From Campylobacter jejuni (GTDB lineage Bacteria; Campylobacterota; Campylobacteria; Campylobacterales; Campylobacteraceae): a DNA stretch of 64,000 bases. Shown here piece after piece: positions 9,319-19,270 of the stretch. Made by a program: the position numbers and the translations under genes. The DNA lies in contig NZ_NFOE01000084.1 in NCBI RefSeq assembly GCF_002179635.1, positions 1-64,000 of the forward strand, in the 5' to 3' direction. The notes under the pieces were generated by a model. That model was not told the origin of the DNA, searched no databases, and saw nothing but the letters and a program-made list of their open reading frames with translations. Within the stretch, counting starts at the first letter, position 1; each line of letters begins with the position of its first letter.

Positions 9319-9787
9319 TCACTTTTTTTGTTTTAAAATTTAAAAAAAACAAAATTACCTGTGATAACATGATAATTTTCATCACAACTTCACTTGCACC
9401 ATGAATTTTTATAAATTCTTGAGTCTTAGTTGCTTCTTCTCCTAAGCTTTGCGCTTCTAAAACATAAGCAGTGAAGTAAAATACAAAAAGCAAACTTAGT
9501 GCCAAAATGATTAAAGAAAGCATAAATTTTGAAAAATTTATTTTAAAAGTTAAATTTTTGTCTTTGAATGAAAAAATTTCCATTAAAATAGATAAAACAC
9601 TCACACCTAATAAAACATAACCAAATTGCACAAAAATGTGTGTCATTAAAAGCCCACTTTGAAAATGAGTTAAAACCCCTTCGCCTATGAATTTAGCAGG
9701 ATAAAATATAGTCGGAGCTAAAAATACACCTATGCTAATTTCAATCCCAATTAAACTTGCTAATAAAAATAAATAAATTGATTTCAT
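9314..9787 (-). CDS. DUF4149-like integral membrane protein
   Basis: Function unknown. The 157-residue protein has four hydrophobic segments (about residues 3-22, 45-67, 84-110 and 132-150) and lacks a signal-peptidase site. The pattern of small residues in GIEISIGVFLAPTIF and the loop with Gly-Glu resemble the DUF4149 family of small membrane proteins. I chose the ATG at 9787, preceded by AGGAG; an in-frame ATG 48 bases upstream lacks a site and runs towards prmC. It lies between prmC and flaC on the same strand. Confidence 0.7.
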   Translation of the reverse strand: MKSIYLFLLASLIGIEISIGVFLAPTIFYPAKFIGEGVLTHFQSGLLMTHIFVQFGYVLLGVSVLSILMEIFSFKDKNLTFKINFSKFMLSLIILALSLLFVFYFTAYVLEAQSLGEEATKTQEFIKIHGASEVVMKIIMLSQVILFFLNFKTKKVI

Positions 9788-9816
9788 ATTTTCTCCTATA
9801 AAAAGATAATTATAGT

Positions 9817-10620
9817 CTAATTTTTTAAATTCCACGCAACAAAGGCTCTATCAAATCCATTATAATCTTGATAAAAGGTAGCCTTGAAATCATTTTCTTT
9901 TAAAATTTTATTTAAAATTACTTTTTGATCATAACCAAACTCGCATGCCAAAACTTTTGTGTTATTATTTTTAGCAAAAAGGATAATTTCATGCAAAATT
10001 TCCCAGCCTTTATCCCCACCAAATAAAGCATTGTGCGGTTCATTTTGCACCCATTTATCCAAAGGATAGTCATTTTTTATGTAAGGTGGATTAGAAAAAA
10101 TAAAGTCAAAATTTCCACGCATATTTTTAAAATCGCAAAGTTGAAAATTAATTAAATTTGAAACATTATGAAAATCTGCATTTTTTTTAGCAAGCTCTAG
10201 TGCTTTTGGATTAATATCACAAGCTTGTATAAAAATTTGTTTTAACTTTGCTAGAGAGATGCTTAAAATTCCACTTCCAAAACCGATCTCAAGTATATTT
10301 TTAAAAGAGTTATGATCTAAAATTTCTAAGCATTTTTCAAGTAATATTTCACTATCAAAACGCGGTATTAAAACCCCTTTTTCAGTAAAAAAATCTAAAC
10401 CATAAAATTGCGTTTTTTGAAATAAATACTCAAAAGGCTCGCCGTTTAAAAATTTATCTACATATTCTAAAAAGATTTTTTCATCAATTTGAAATTCAGG
10501 ATTTAAAAAAATCCAAGCCTTATCTTTTTGCAAAAGCTCACAAAGAATAAAAAGTATATATTCTTTATGAGTAGGGTCTTTTGCGTAAGCTTGCTTTAAG
10601 GCCTGTTTGATTGAAATCAT
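9817..10620 (-). CDS. prmC: release-factor glutamine methyltransferase PrmC
   Basis: Methylates the GGQ glutamine of peptide-chain release factors 1 and 2. The protein has a helical N-terminal domain (residues 1-85) and a SAM-binding Rossmann domain with ILEIGFGSGILSISLA and the catalytic N-P-P-Y (FSNPPYIKNDY) that holds the substrate amide. 267 residues, usual length. Its start overlaps the stop of the M48 protease gene by four bases, so translation is probably coupled. Confidence 0.93.
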   Translation of the reverse strand: MISIKQALKQAYAKDPTHKEYILFILCELLQKDKAWIFLNPEFQIDEKIFLEYVDKFLNGEPFEYLFQKTQFYGLDFFTEKGVLIPRFDSEILLEKCLEILDHNSFKNILEIGFGSGILSISLAKLKQIFIQACDINPKALELAKKNADFHNVSNLINFQLCDFKNMRGNFDFIFSNPPYIKNDYPLDKWVQNEPHNALFGGDKGWEILHEIILFAKNNNTKVLACEFGYDQKVILNKILKENDFKATFYQDYNGFDRAFVAWNLKN

Positions 10621-11804
10621 TGTAAAGCTTTAATTCTATCATAAATGCAAGGATGACTTAGGTGAAAGAAAGTGTAAATTTTACTTGTTTTAACAAAGGC
10701 TTTATTCTCTTTTGCTAAAGCTATGAGGGCATTTTTCATATCTTCTTTAGAACTTAGTTTTGCTCCATGTAAGTCAGCATTAAATTCATTTTTTTGACTC
10801 ATTTTATTAAGTAGTGGAGAGATAATAAAAGTAAAAATATTTCCAAAAATCAATAAAAGCGCAAAAACTCCAGCATTAACCCCATCTAAATGACTTTCGA
10901 TATAAAAAAAGCTTGGTAAATGTGCAAAGATAAAAAATAAAGCAAAAAGCATCAAAGCACTAGAAAATAACATTTTTAGTAAATCTTTATGCACAAAATG
11001 TCCTAATTCATGACCCAAAACAGCGATGAGTTCTTTTTCTTTTAAAGCATTTAAAAGCGTGTCAAAAAGCACTACTCTTTTACTTTTAAATAAACCACCA
11101 AAATAAGCATTTAATCTTTTATCCCTTTTACTTGCATCAATAACATAAACACCATTTGCGCTAAAACCACATTTTTGCATTAAATTAGTGATTTTTTCTA
11201 ATAAATTTTCATCTTCAAGTTTTTTCATTTTATTAAACATCGGCGCAATGAGTGTAGGATAGATAAGATTTATAATAAGTATAATTATAAAGCTTAGAGC
11301 AAAAGCCACTACCCACCAGTATGTGTTAAAAAATTCAAAGCAAAATACTAAGGCATAGATGATTAAAAAGCCAAAAACGAGCATTAGAGCTAAAGATTTA
11401 ATACTATCTTTAACAAAAAGCGCTAAAGTCATATTTGAAAAGCCGTGTTTTTTATCTTTTACAAAGCTTTCATAATAACTAAGTGGTAAATTTAAAATAC
11501 TAATAATCAATAAAAATGCAAGTAAAAATAAAGTATTTTCTAAAGTAGAATTTTCTTTTATAAAAAATTCTTTTAAATACAAAAAGCCAAAGCTAATCCA
11601 AGAAATGTTAATTATCAGATTATAAAGATTAGAAAATATTTTGTATTTTTCATTTTCTATGGCGATATTTGCAGCGTTTTTATAATCATGCTCACTTAAA
11701 ATAATTGCTTGTTTTTCTTTTTCTTTTTTTAAAAATGCAATTTGCATATAAGATATAAAAACCAAAAAGGCCGTGTAAACACATAAAATAGATATTAAAG
11801 TCAT
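10617..11804 (-). CDS. M48-family membrane zinc metalloprotease (Ste24-like)
   Basis: Membrane-embedded zinc protease related to CAAX protease Ste24 and HtpX, probably involved in membrane protein quality control. Several hydrophobic segments cover residues 1-195. The zinc site is H-E-L-G-H (AVLGHELGHFVHKD) with the third ligand in NEFNADLHGAKLSS. A second membrane cluster lies between the two. 395 residues matches Ste24-type rather than the shorter HtpX. It heads a minus-strand run with prmC and a DUF4149-like gene. Substrate unknown. Confidence 0.87.
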   Translation of the reverse strand: MTLISILCVYTAFLVFISYMQIAFLKKEKEKQAIILSEHDYKNAANIAIENEKYKIFSNLYNLIINISWISFGFLYLKEFFIKENSTLENTLFLLAFLLIISILNLPLSYYESFVKDKKHGFSNMTLALFVKDSIKSLALMLVFGFLIIYALVFCFEFFNTYWWVVAFALSFIIILIINLIYPTLIAPMFNKMKKLEDENLLEKITNLMQKCGFSANGVYVIDASKRDKRLNAYFGGLFKSKRVVLFDTLLNALKEKELIAVLGHELGHFVHKDLLKMLFSSALMLFALFFIFAHLPSFFYIESHLDGVNAGVFALLLIFGNIFTFIISPLLNKMSQKNEFNADLHGAKLSSKEDMKNALIALAKENKAFVKTSKIYTFFHLSHPCIYDRIKALQ

Positions 11805-11857
11805 AATTTTTCCTTAAATAAATTTAAGTAATTTTATCTTATTTATAATATATAAAG

Positions 11858-13795
11858 CTAATCAGTATTTTCACTTTTTTCCAAAACCTCAAAATAAGCT
11901 TCTTCTAAAATACTAAGTTCACTTTCTAAAGAGTTTAGCTTTTCATAAAGGGTATTTATACCTAGTTCTTGATAGATTGTGGGATTACTTAGAGCATTTT
12001 TGATTTCTTTGATTTCTTCTTCTAATTTATGAATTTTATCAGGATATGAGTTTAAAATTTCATTTTCTTTATAACTTAGTTTTTTACTTGATTTTTCTTT
12101 TGTTTTTACACTTGTTGTGGTGTTTGTTTCTAAGCTTTTGGAAAATTCTTCAAAGTCTTTATATTCTTTTTCATTTTCTAAATATTCACTATAAGAAAGA
12201 ACTTCTATATTGATATTTGCATTATCTTCAAAAGCATAAAGTTTAGTTGCTATTTTATCAACAAAATATCTATCATGTGAGACAAGCAAAATCGCACCTT
12301 CAAAAGAAAGTAAGTATTCTTCTAAGATATTAATTGTAGCTATGTCTAAATCATTTGTTGGTTCATCTAAGATTAATACATCATATTCTTTAGTAAAAAG
12401 CAAGGCTAGGGCAACTCTGTTTTTCTCACCTCCACTTAATACACTCACACTTTGTTCTAAAAATTCTTTTGGAAATAAAAATTGTTTTAAATACCCATAA
12501 ACATGCATATTTTTACCACGCACTTGAATGTGATCACCGCCATTTGGGCAAAAAATTTCTAAAAGTTTTTTATCAGTATTTAATAAACTTCTGCTTTGAT
12601 CAAAATAGCCTATTTTAACTTCACCTCTTTTAATCTCTCCGCTATCAAGTGGAATTTGATCAAGTAAAATTTTTAAGAAAGTAGATTTCCCACAGCCATT
12701 TTTACCTACTATGGCTATGCGTTCACCTTGTAAAATTCGTGTATTAAAGTCTTTAAAAAGTGTCTTGTTGGCAATAGATTTTGAGATATTTTTAAGTTCA
12801 AAAAGCATTTTTTTGCGGTTTTGACTTTGAGTTTGGTTAAAATTTTTGCTTGCTCTTTTGATTTCAAGTTGTAGGCGTTTGATAGCTCCTGGGTTTTTTT
12901 TAGCCTCTTCGCGCATTTTAAAAATGCGTTCTTTGCGTCCTTCGTTGCGTTTAAGCCTAGCTTTGACTCCTCTTCTTAGCCATTCTTCCTCACTTTTGAG
13001 TTGTTTAAGTAGGGTTTCATGGCTTTTAGCTAAGGAAGTTAAAATAGCTGCTTTTTTTTCTAGATATTGCGTATATCCACCCTCAAAAATACTTAATTTT
13101 CCCGCTTCTATTTCTACGCATTTTTGTGCTATTGCGTCGATAAAATATCTATCGTGAGAGATGAAAATAACACACATTTTAGAGGCTTTTAATCTTTCTT
13201 CTAAAAAGTTACTCATATATACATCTAGATGGTTGGTTGGCTCATCAAGCAATAATATATCAGGATTTTTCAGCAAAAGTGTGCAAAGTCCTACACGTCT
13301 TATCTCGCCCCCACTTAAAGAGCAAAGTGTTCTGTCTTTATACTCTAATAGTTTAAACTCTTCTAGTATTCTTTGTATTTTTTGGTCTAAATTCCATGCA
13401 TCTTTTGAATCTATAAATAAACTTAATTCATCTACTTTTTTTAAATATTCTTTATTTTCTGGATCAAGAGCTAGTTTTTCGTTATAGTTTTCAAATTCTT
13501 TTAAGGCTTGGTAAATTTCTTCAAGTTCTTTTTTGATGGCCTCGCTCACGCTTAAGGTGCTTTCAAAACTTACTTGTTGGCTTAGCATACCTATACTAGC
13601 GTTATTTTGTTTAATCACTCTACCGCTATCTAGTTTTAAAGTCCCCATAAGGGCTTTTAAAAAGCTTGATTTTCCTTCACCATTTTTGCCTATAATGGCG
13701 ATTTTTTCTCCTAAATTTGCACTAAAATTTGCATTTTCTAAAACTATTTTTGTATTAAATTTCTTATTTGCGTCGATTAAATCTATTAAAGCCAA
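11858..13795 (-). CDS. ABC-F family ATPase (Uup-like)
   Basis: Soluble protein with two ABC ATPase domains and no membrane part, the layout of the ABC-F translation factors. Domain 1 shows GKNGEGKSS, LSGGEIRRV and LLLDEPTNHLD. A linker of about 80 charged residues, the ribosome-contacting P-site tip in this family, precedes domain 2 (GKNGCGKST, LSGGEKNRV, LILDEPTNDLD). The C-terminal ~110 residues form a Glu/Lys-rich coiled coil (residues ~540-645), as in Uup, which can bind branched DNA. 645 residues. Which of the ABC-F roles it has cannot be told from sequence alone. Confidence 0.88.
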   Translation of the reverse strand: MALIDLIDANKKFNTKIVLENANFSANLGEKIAIIGKNGEGKSSFLKALMGTLKLDSGRVIKQNNASIGMLSQQVSFESTLSVSEAIKKELEEIYQALKEFENYNEKLALDPENKEYLKKVDELSLFIDSKDAWNLDQKIQRILEEFKLLEYKDRTLCSLSGGEIRRVGLCTLLLKNPDILLLDEPTNHLDVYMSNFLEERLKASKMCVIFISHDRYFIDAIAQKCVEIEAGKLSIFEGGYTQYLEKKAAILTSLAKSHETLLKQLKSEEEWLRRGVKARLKRNEGRKERIFKMREEAKKNPGAIKRLQLEIKRASKNFNQTQSQNRKKMLFELKNISKSIANKTLFKDFNTRILQGERIAIVGKNGCGKSTFLKILLDQIPLDSGEIKRGEVKIGYFDQSRSLLNTDKKLLEIFCPNGGDHIQVRGKNMHVYGYLKQFLFPKEFLEQSVSVLSGGEKNRVALALLFTKEYDVLILDEPTNDLDIATINILEEYLLSFEGAILLVSHDRYFVDKIATKLYAFEDNANINIEVLSYSEYLENEKEYKDFEEFSKSLETNTTTSVKTKEKSSKKLSYKENEILNSYPDKIHKLEEEIKEIKNALSNPTIYQELGINTLYEKLNSLESELSILEEAYFEVLEKSENTD

Positions 13796-13866
13796 ATTTC
13801 TTTCCCAAATGTTTTTTTGCGATTTTACTTTAAAAAGTATTAATTTTGCTTAAATAAAATTACACT

Positions 13867-14997
13867 ATGAGAGTGTTTGTTTTTTTTACTTTACTAGTTT
13901 TATTTTTTGCTTTGGCAAATTGGTATATTTATAAAAGATTTTTAAGTAGGGTTGATTTTTTAAAACCTTATAAGAAGTTTGTAATAGCTTTTGTTTTAAT
14001 AGTTTTTGCATGTGAATTAATCTTTTTTGTAAATATGCGCGGGGATTTTTTGCATGAAAAGCTTTATTATATTTTGGCTATTTTTCCTACCATTACTTGC
14101 TTTTTTTTACTTTTTGGAGTGGTTTTTGAAATTGGTTCTTGGATTTTTTTTAATGAAAATAAAAAAGAGCAAATTTTCAGTGTCCAAAGAAGAAAGTTTT
14201 TAAAATTAATTTTTGATTCTTGGCTTATTATACTTAGTGTTAGTATGGTATTTAAAGGTTTTGTAAATGCTATCAGTACACCTAAGGTTAATGAGGTAGA
14301 TATTAAAATTAAAAATTTAAAAGAAGATTTAAATATAGCTTTGCTTTCTGATGTGCATTTGGGAAAAAATTTAGGAGAAGATTTTTTAAAAACCTTAATC
14401 GATGAGGTTAATGCTTTAAATGCTGATATAATCATCATAGCTGGGGATTTAATCGATGCAGATATTGCTAGCATGCCTTATATTAATTTATTAGAAAATT
14501 TTAAATCAAAATATGGCACTTATTATGTTTATGGAAATCATGAGTATTATAATGGTATAAATGCAATAAGTAAAAGGCTTAAAACACTTAAGAATTTCAA
14601 AGTTTTAGAAGATGAAAGCGTTGATTTTGGGGATTTTACTTTAAGTGGGACTTTGGATTTGGTTGCTAAACGTTTGGGTTTTAAAGAAAGCAATATAGAA
14701 AAAATCAAAACTCAAATCAATCAAGAAAAAGTTAATATTTTAATCACGCATCAGCCAAAATATGTAAAAACTTATGATATAAGTGGGTTTGATTTGATTT
14801 TATCAGGACATACTCATGCAGGACAAATTTTCCCTTTTTCTTTGCTGGTATATTTAGAACAAGGTTTTGTGTATGGGCTTTATAAATTAAGCAAGGATAG
14901 TTTGCTTTATGTAAGCAGTGGAGCTGGATTTTGGGGACCTGCTGTGAGATTTTTAGCTCCTAGTGAGATAGCTTTGATTAGATTAAAAGGAGAATGA
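13867..14997 (+). CDS. membrane-anchored metallophosphoesterase
   Basis: Calcineurin-like phosphoesterase of the YkuE/YaeI type. Residues 1-140 hold four hydrophobic segments; the catalytic domain follows with all five metal-binding blocks: LLSDVHLGKN, IIAGDLID, VYGNHEYYNG, LITHQPK and LSGHTHAGQ. 376 residues. It overlaps psd by nothing but abuts it exactly: psd starts with the next base. This coupling to phospholipid synthesis suggests a lipid-linked substrate, as for the UDP-diacylglucosamine or lipid phosphatases in the same superfamily, but the substrate is not known. Confidence 0.85.
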   Translation: MRVFVFFTLLVLFFALANWYIYKRFLSRVDFLKPYKKFVIAFVLIVFACELIFFVNMRGDFLHEKLYYILAIFPTITCFFLLFGVVFEIGSWIFFNENKKEQIFSVQRRKFLKLIFDSWLIILSVSMVFKGFVNAISTPKVNEVDIKIKNLKEDLNIALLSDVHLGKNLGEDFLKTLIDEVNALNADIIIIAGDLIDADIASMPYINLLENFKSKYGTYYVYGNHEYYNGINAISKRLKTLKNFKVLEDESVDFGDFTLSGTLDLVAKRLGFKESNIEKIKTQINQEKVNILITHQPKYVKTYDISGFDLILSGHTHAGQIFPFSLLVYLEQGFVYGLYKLSKDSLLYVSSGAGFWGPAVRFLAPSEIALIRLKGE

Positions 14998-15807
14998 GTG
15001 GGATTTAGTAATAGTGCTTCAAAAATATTTGGAATCATAGCAAAATATAAATTTCCAAAAATCATACAAAAAAACATTAATAAAGCTTATGTAAATGCTT
15101 TTAATATCAATATGAGCGAATTTAAACCTTTAGAAGAATACGAGAGTTTAAATGCTTTATTTACAAGAACTTTGTTAAATGAGCGAGAATTAGAAGATGG
15201 CTTTGTAAGTCCAAGTGATGGTAAAATTTTAGAACTTGGAAGTAGTTTTCAAAATGACTTCAAAGAAAATTTAGCCTTTAGCATTAAAGGTTCAAGTTAT
15301 AGCATAGAAGAGCTTTTAAAAAACTCAGCTAGTAAAGAAGAATTAGAAAATGGCATAGATTATGCAAATATTTATTTGTCTCCAAAAGATTATCATCATT
15401 ATCACGCACCTTGTAATATGCAAATTTTAAGTGCTACATATATGAGTGGGGCTTTATTTAGTGTGAGTGAGACAAAGTTAGCTAAGATTATAAATCTTTA
15501 TACTAAAAATGAAAGAGTAGTTTTAAAGTGCTTAGTGGAAGGAAAATTTATACTTTGGATGGTATTTGTCGGTGCGCTAAATGTCGGTAAAATGCATTTT
15601 AGTTTTGATACTAGCATACAAACTAATGCTGCAAATTTTGATTTTACTCATACTTATGAAGATCTTTTTATAAAAAAAGGTCAAAGGCTTGGAAATTTTG
15701 AACTAGGTTCGACTATAGTTTTAATTGCCCAAAAAGGATTTTTAAAATTTAGTAAAAATGCTTATGAGCAAGTTGAATTTTCTAAGAAGATTGCGGACTT
15801 TGCTTAG
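14998..15807 (+). CDS. psd: phosphatidylserine decarboxylase proenzyme
   Basis: Converts phosphatidylserine to phosphatidylethanolamine, the main membrane phospholipid. It is made as a proenzyme that cuts itself within an L-G-S-T motif near the C-terminus (LGNFELGSTIVLI), producing the pyruvoyl cofactor from the serine. The conserved YHHYHAPC segment supplies the histidines of the active site, and an aspartate lies in VSPSDGKI. The start is GTG at 14998 directly after the phosphoesterase stop, with AAAGGAG just upstream; no in-frame ATG fits. 269 residues. Its end overlaps the converging flhB-like gene by 26 bases. Confidence 0.92.
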   Translation: MGFSNSASKIFGIIAKYKFPKIIQKNINKAYVNAFNINMSEFKPLEEYESLNALFTRTLLNERELEDGFVSPSDGKILELGSSFQNDFKENLAFSIKGSSYSIEELLKNSASKEELENGIDYANIYLSPKDYHHYHAPCNMQILSATYMSGALFSVSETKLAKIINLYTKNERVVLKCLVEGKFILWMVFVGALNVGKMHFSFDTSIQTNAANFDFTHTYEDLFIKKGQRLGNFELGSTIVLIAQKGFLKFSKNAYEQVEFSKKIADFA

Positions 15808-16072
15808 TCTCATCTTCATTAGCAACTTTATATAAAAAGGCAAAAATTTCAGCCACTGCTTTATACATATTAGGTGGGATTTCATCGCCTAGATCAAGCT
15901 TACTAAGCACCTCTACTAAATCTTTGTCTTCTTTTATGGGTATGCCATTTTCTTTAGCTAAAGAGATGATTTTAGCAGCGTTTTCACCTTTGGCATTAGC
16001 TAGAATTTTTGGTGCATTTTGATCTTCTTTGTTATAGCCTAGCGCAACGGCTTTTTTTGTTTTTTTAGCCAT
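15782..16072 (-). CDS. FlhB C-terminal-domain-like protein
   Basis: A 96-residue protein equivalent to the cytoplasmic C-terminal domain of FlhB, the flagellar export switch, without its membrane part. The conserved EKFlhB core is recognisable: AVALGYNKEDQNAPKILA followed by KENGIPI and LVEVLSKLDLGDEIPP. FlhB proper self-cleaves at N-P-T-H; here that site is missing since the protein starts just downstream of where it would lie. It is encoded right after the FliK-like gene, whose product normally talks to FlhB, so the pair probably belongs to hook-length control. Confidence 0.83.
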   Translation of the reverse strand: MAKKTKKAVALGYNKEDQNAPKILANAKGENAAKIISLAKENGIPIKEDKDLVEVLSKLDLGDEIPPNMYKAVAEIFAFLYKVANEDETKQSPQSS

Positions 16073-16074
16073 TT

Positions 16075-18084
16075 TTAAGCCCTTGTATCAAAACCCATAT
16101 TAAAGTCATTATATTCTTCTTGATTGTGAAATTTACTTTTAACTATATCGCTGATGAAAAAATTAGAGCTTAGAAGTCCTACTTTAACTAAGGCTTTTTT
16201 TAACTCATGTGCTCTTTCATAAAGTTTTTTTCTAAAATTAGCATTTTCTATCATCATATTTATATCAATGTATTTATCATTGCTTAGTGATAAAAATACA
16301 TTGATTTTTCCTAGTTTTTCAAATTCAAGATTAATTTGTGCATAAAATTTATCTTTTTTACCGCGTTTAAAAACTACATTAGACTTTTCTAAATTATCCC
16401 AAAAGAAAGGTAAAAAAGTATGAATGCTATTATTAGCTAAAGATAAAAGCTGATTAAACTCAAGCTGAGCTATAAGACGATTTGCTTGATTTAGTATGTT
16501 TTCGTTGTCTAAATTTTTAGCTAGATTAGAAACTTGCAAAAGAGTGGATTTAATATCTTTTTGTAATTCTGAAGAAATTTCTGTAGTATCTTTTGGGGTG
16601 ATTTTTCCAAGATCTTTTATAGAAAGTTCTAATTTTTTTTCTATATTTTTTATATCATCTAAAGAATTTTTTGCTTCATAATTTTTAGGATCTAAAGCTT
16701 TTAAAACCTCGTTGAGTTTTCTTCCTATTAGGCCTAGTTCTTTGTTTAGATTGTTTAAAAGTTCTTCTTGCAAATTTTGGCTAAAATTAAGATTTTTACT
16801 TACATTTTGTTTGAAAATATCTTCTAGTAAAATTTTACCCGAAGTGCTTTTAAATATATCTTCTAATTTGGTATTATTTGCTTGTAAATTTTGACTTTTG
16901 TTATCATTTTTGCTTGGTTCTTCAGTATTTTTTTGTGGTGTTTTTGGCTCTTCTTTGGGATTTTCTTTGATATCTTTACTTTGTGGTGTTTTTTCTTCTT
17001 TTGTGTTTTGAATTTCTTTATCTTTTGCTATGTTTTCTTGTTTTTGTTGAGTTTCTTTTTTATCTTCTGTGTTTTTTTGTGGAGTTTTTATTCCCTCTTT
17101 TAACACTTCTTTGATGTCTTTAGTATGTGGAGCTTTATTTAAATTTTCTTGTGTTGTTTCAGTTTTGTTTTTGTGATTTTTTATGTCTTTTAAAAGTGTT
17201 ATAAGATCTTTAATGTTTTGACTAAGTTCTTTTAGTATATGCGTATTTTGAATTTTTATATTTTCAGGTTTGGCTAGTTCTTTATTGATAAGTGCTAAAT
17301 TTTTATTAAGATTTTTAATGAAATTATTAGCAATATTTTGTAACTTTTCTTGACTAATAGAACTTGGGTTTTTATTGATATAGCTTTTGAAATTTTCTAT
17401 TTTATCAAATAGTTTAAAAAGTGTCTTGTAGTTTGTATTTTCTAAAGAAATTTTGTTATCTTTTTTGTGATTTTGTAAGATATGAATAAGTTCTTTTAAG
17501 GTGCTTGTGGTATCAAGATTTTTAAGATCTAAATTACTTATATCGCGTTTTAGATTTTCACTAGTAGCCCCTTTTATAGTATTTAAAAGATTAAAAAAGC
17601 TTTGTGGTAGGTTTTGCTCTTTTAGAGAATGATTGAGTTTTGCTTCTAAAAATACACCTGAATTTTTTACCAAAGATGAAAGATTTTTATTGTTGATATC
17701 TTTAGCAGGTTTAACTAGATCTTCTAAAATTTTAAGCAGTTTTTCAAATTCAGGATTTTTGGAAAGCTCTGTTTGAAGTTTTTTAACTTCATTAGCAAAA
17801 TTAGGTGCAAAATTTAAATCTTTGTGATTTTTTAATACTGCTAAATCAGGATCTTTGTTGGTTTTGATTTGATCTAAAAGTTTATTTAATAATTCTTGTA
17901 GTTTTTGATCGATTTTGCTTACATAATCTTTAGGTAATTTGATTTCGGGATCATTTTTAGAAAATAAAGGATTTTTTAAAGCATCATTAAGTGAGGTTTT
18001 TTTGTCTGATTTCTCGCTTTTGTTCTCTTTGTTTGTTTCGTTTTTTGCAAATTGATTTTGATTGTTAGAAATATTAGTTATCAT
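16075..18084 (-). CDS. FliK-like flagellar hook-length control protein
   Basis: Large (669 residues), Lys/Asn/Glu-rich protein with a long disordered and helical N-terminal part and a compact C-terminal part from about residue 560 (FLPFFWDNLEKSNVVF, then LGKINVFLSL), as in FliK/FlgK-control proteins. Residues ~325-405 are low-complexity and contain two related 18-residue blocks ending KTPQKNTE. The adjacent FlhB C-terminal-like gene, two bases downstream, supports a role in the hook-to-filament switch. The start overlaps the end of the upstream MFS gene by 11 bases. The precise label is inference from context and architecture. Confidence 0.7.
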   Translation of the reverse strand: MITNISNNQNQFAKNETNKENKSEKSDKKTSLNDALKNPLFSKNDPEIKLPKDYVSKIDQKLQELLNKLLDQIKTNKDPDLAVLKNHKDLNFAPNFANEVKKLQTELSKNPEFEKLLKILEDLVKPAKDINNKNLSSLVKNSGVFLEAKLNHSLKEQNLPQSFFNLLNTIKGATSENLKRDISNLDLKNLDTTSTLKELIHILQNHKKDNKISLENTNYKTLFKLFDKIENFKSYINKNPSSISQEKLQNIANNFIKNLNKNLALINKELAKPENIKIQNTHILKELSQNIKDLITLLKDIKNHKNKTETTQENLNKAPHTKDIKEVLKEGIKTPQKNTEDKKETQQKQENIAKDKEIQNTKEEKTPQSKDIKENPKEEPKTPQKNTEEPSKNDNKSQNLQANNTKLEDIFKSTSGKILLEDIFKQNVSKNLNFSQNLQEELLNNLNKELGLIGRKLNEVLKALDPKNYEAKNSLDDIKNIEKKLELSIKDLGKITPKDTTEISSELQKDIKSTLLQVSNLAKNLDNENILNQANRLIAQLEFNQLLSLANNSIHTFLPFFWDNLEKSNVVFKRGKKDKFYAQINLEFEKLGKINVFLSLSNDKYIDINMMIENANFRKKLYERAHELKKALVKVGLLSSNFFISDIVKSKFHNQEEYNDFNMGFDTRA

Positions 18085-19270
18085 CTAGCATTACCATATT
18101 ACCTGGTTTTCTTTTAAATTTGGTTAGATTTTTAAATTTTGGTTTATCTATGGCAAAGGCAATTAAAACAGTTAATAAAACGATGTAAAAATACATAAAA
18201 CCATTACCTTCAAAATAATACATCAAAGTTCCAAGCACAGCAGGCGCAAATAAAGCACCAAAAGAATAAGTAAAAAGAACCGCTCTACCTAACTCAACTC
18301 TTTTGCTAGAATCATCAAGCATATCATTTGCTCTAGCTAAAGAAAGAGCATATAAACAACACATTCCCATACCTAGCAAAAAGCCAAAAAAGTATTTTAA
18401 ATAAATATTATAGCTTAATAACAAAATACAAAGCATAGCACTTAAAGCGGTAAAAGCACATAAAATAATAGCAAATTTACGACTAATTTTATCAGAAAGG
18501 GTTCCGATGAAAAGTTGAGATATAAACCCTCCTAACATGGTACAAAATATAAAAATCGAAGCTTCTTTTGCGCCAAATCCTTGTATGAGTATAAATAAAG
18601 AAGCCATGGAGAAAAATCCATTTAAAAGCATACCTGCTATAAAGCTTGTCACTAAAGCTAAAGGCACTATATCAAAAACTTTAGGAATGGAAATTTTGGT
18701 TTTTTGTGGTAAAATCGGCTCTTTAATACGGATTAAAAATAAAGGAATAGAAGCAAACATAATAAAACTAGCGCTTAAAATAAATACTGTATTGCTTGGA
18801 AAGTCAAATGACATAAGTAAAATTCCAAAGCCTGATGATGAGTAAAATACTACTTCATAAAAGGCTATTACTCTTGAGCGAATAGCATTTTTTGCTTTTT
18901 CGTTAAGCCATGATTCTATGACCATTAAAAGTGCATAGTAACAAAAACCAAGCAAAAATCTCAAAACCATCCAAAAATAAAGATTAGAGTTTAAACTATG
19001 AAGCATAGTGGCTATACCAAAAATGATAGCAAAAATTCCAAAAGATCTTATATGTCCTACTTTAGAGACTATTCTATGAGCACTAATAGTACTTACCATA
19101 GCACCAAGAAAATAACAACTTCCTATTATCCCTATATAAAAATTACTAACATCGTTATGTTTTAAAATAATTGCTATAGAATTTACCGTTAAAGCACTTC
19201 CTATAAAAACAAAAATCATACCAAAAAACAATGCAGTTAATGATCTAATCGTTCTTTTTGAGCTCAACAT
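18074..19270 (-). CDS. MFS transporter
   Basis: Major facilitator with twelve predicted hydrophobic segments over 398 residues and the loop 2-3 and loop 8-9 type charged motifs (VSKVGHIRSFGIF and GTLSDKISRKFAIIL). The sequence resembles the YcaD/'MFS transporter' group that lacks a known substrate. The last ~20 residues are basic and cytoplasmic. It overlaps the FliK-like gene downstream and a small membrane-protein gene upstream, so it belongs to a tightly packed minus-strand operon that is not obviously functionally uniform. Confidence 0.83.
   Translation of the reverse strand: MLSSKRTIRSLTALFFGMIFVFIGSALTVNSIAIILKHNDVSNFYIGIIGSCYFLGAMVSTISAHRIVSKVGHIRSFGIFAIIFGIATMLHSLNSNLYFWMVLRFLLGFCYYALLMVIESWLNEKAKNAIRSRVIAFYEVVFYSSSGFGILLMSFDFPSNTVFILSASFIMFASIPLFLIRIKEPILPQKTKISIPKVFDIVPLALVTSFIAGMLLNGFFSMASLFILIQGFGAKEASIFIFCTMLGGFISQLFIGTLSDKISRKFAIILCAFTALSAMLCILLLSYNIYLKYFFGFLLGMGMCCLYALSLARANDMLDDSSKRVELGRAVLFTYSFGALFAPAVLGTLMYYFEGNGFMYFYIVLLTVLIAFAIDKPKFKNLTKFKRKPGNMVMLDDN

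Noticed and set aside
13161-13487. Long plus-strand open frames inside the ABC-F gene and other shadows over 80 codons
   Set aside because: They lie opposite well-conserved coding sequence, have no ribosome-binding site and show serine/leucine-rich composition typical of antisense frames.
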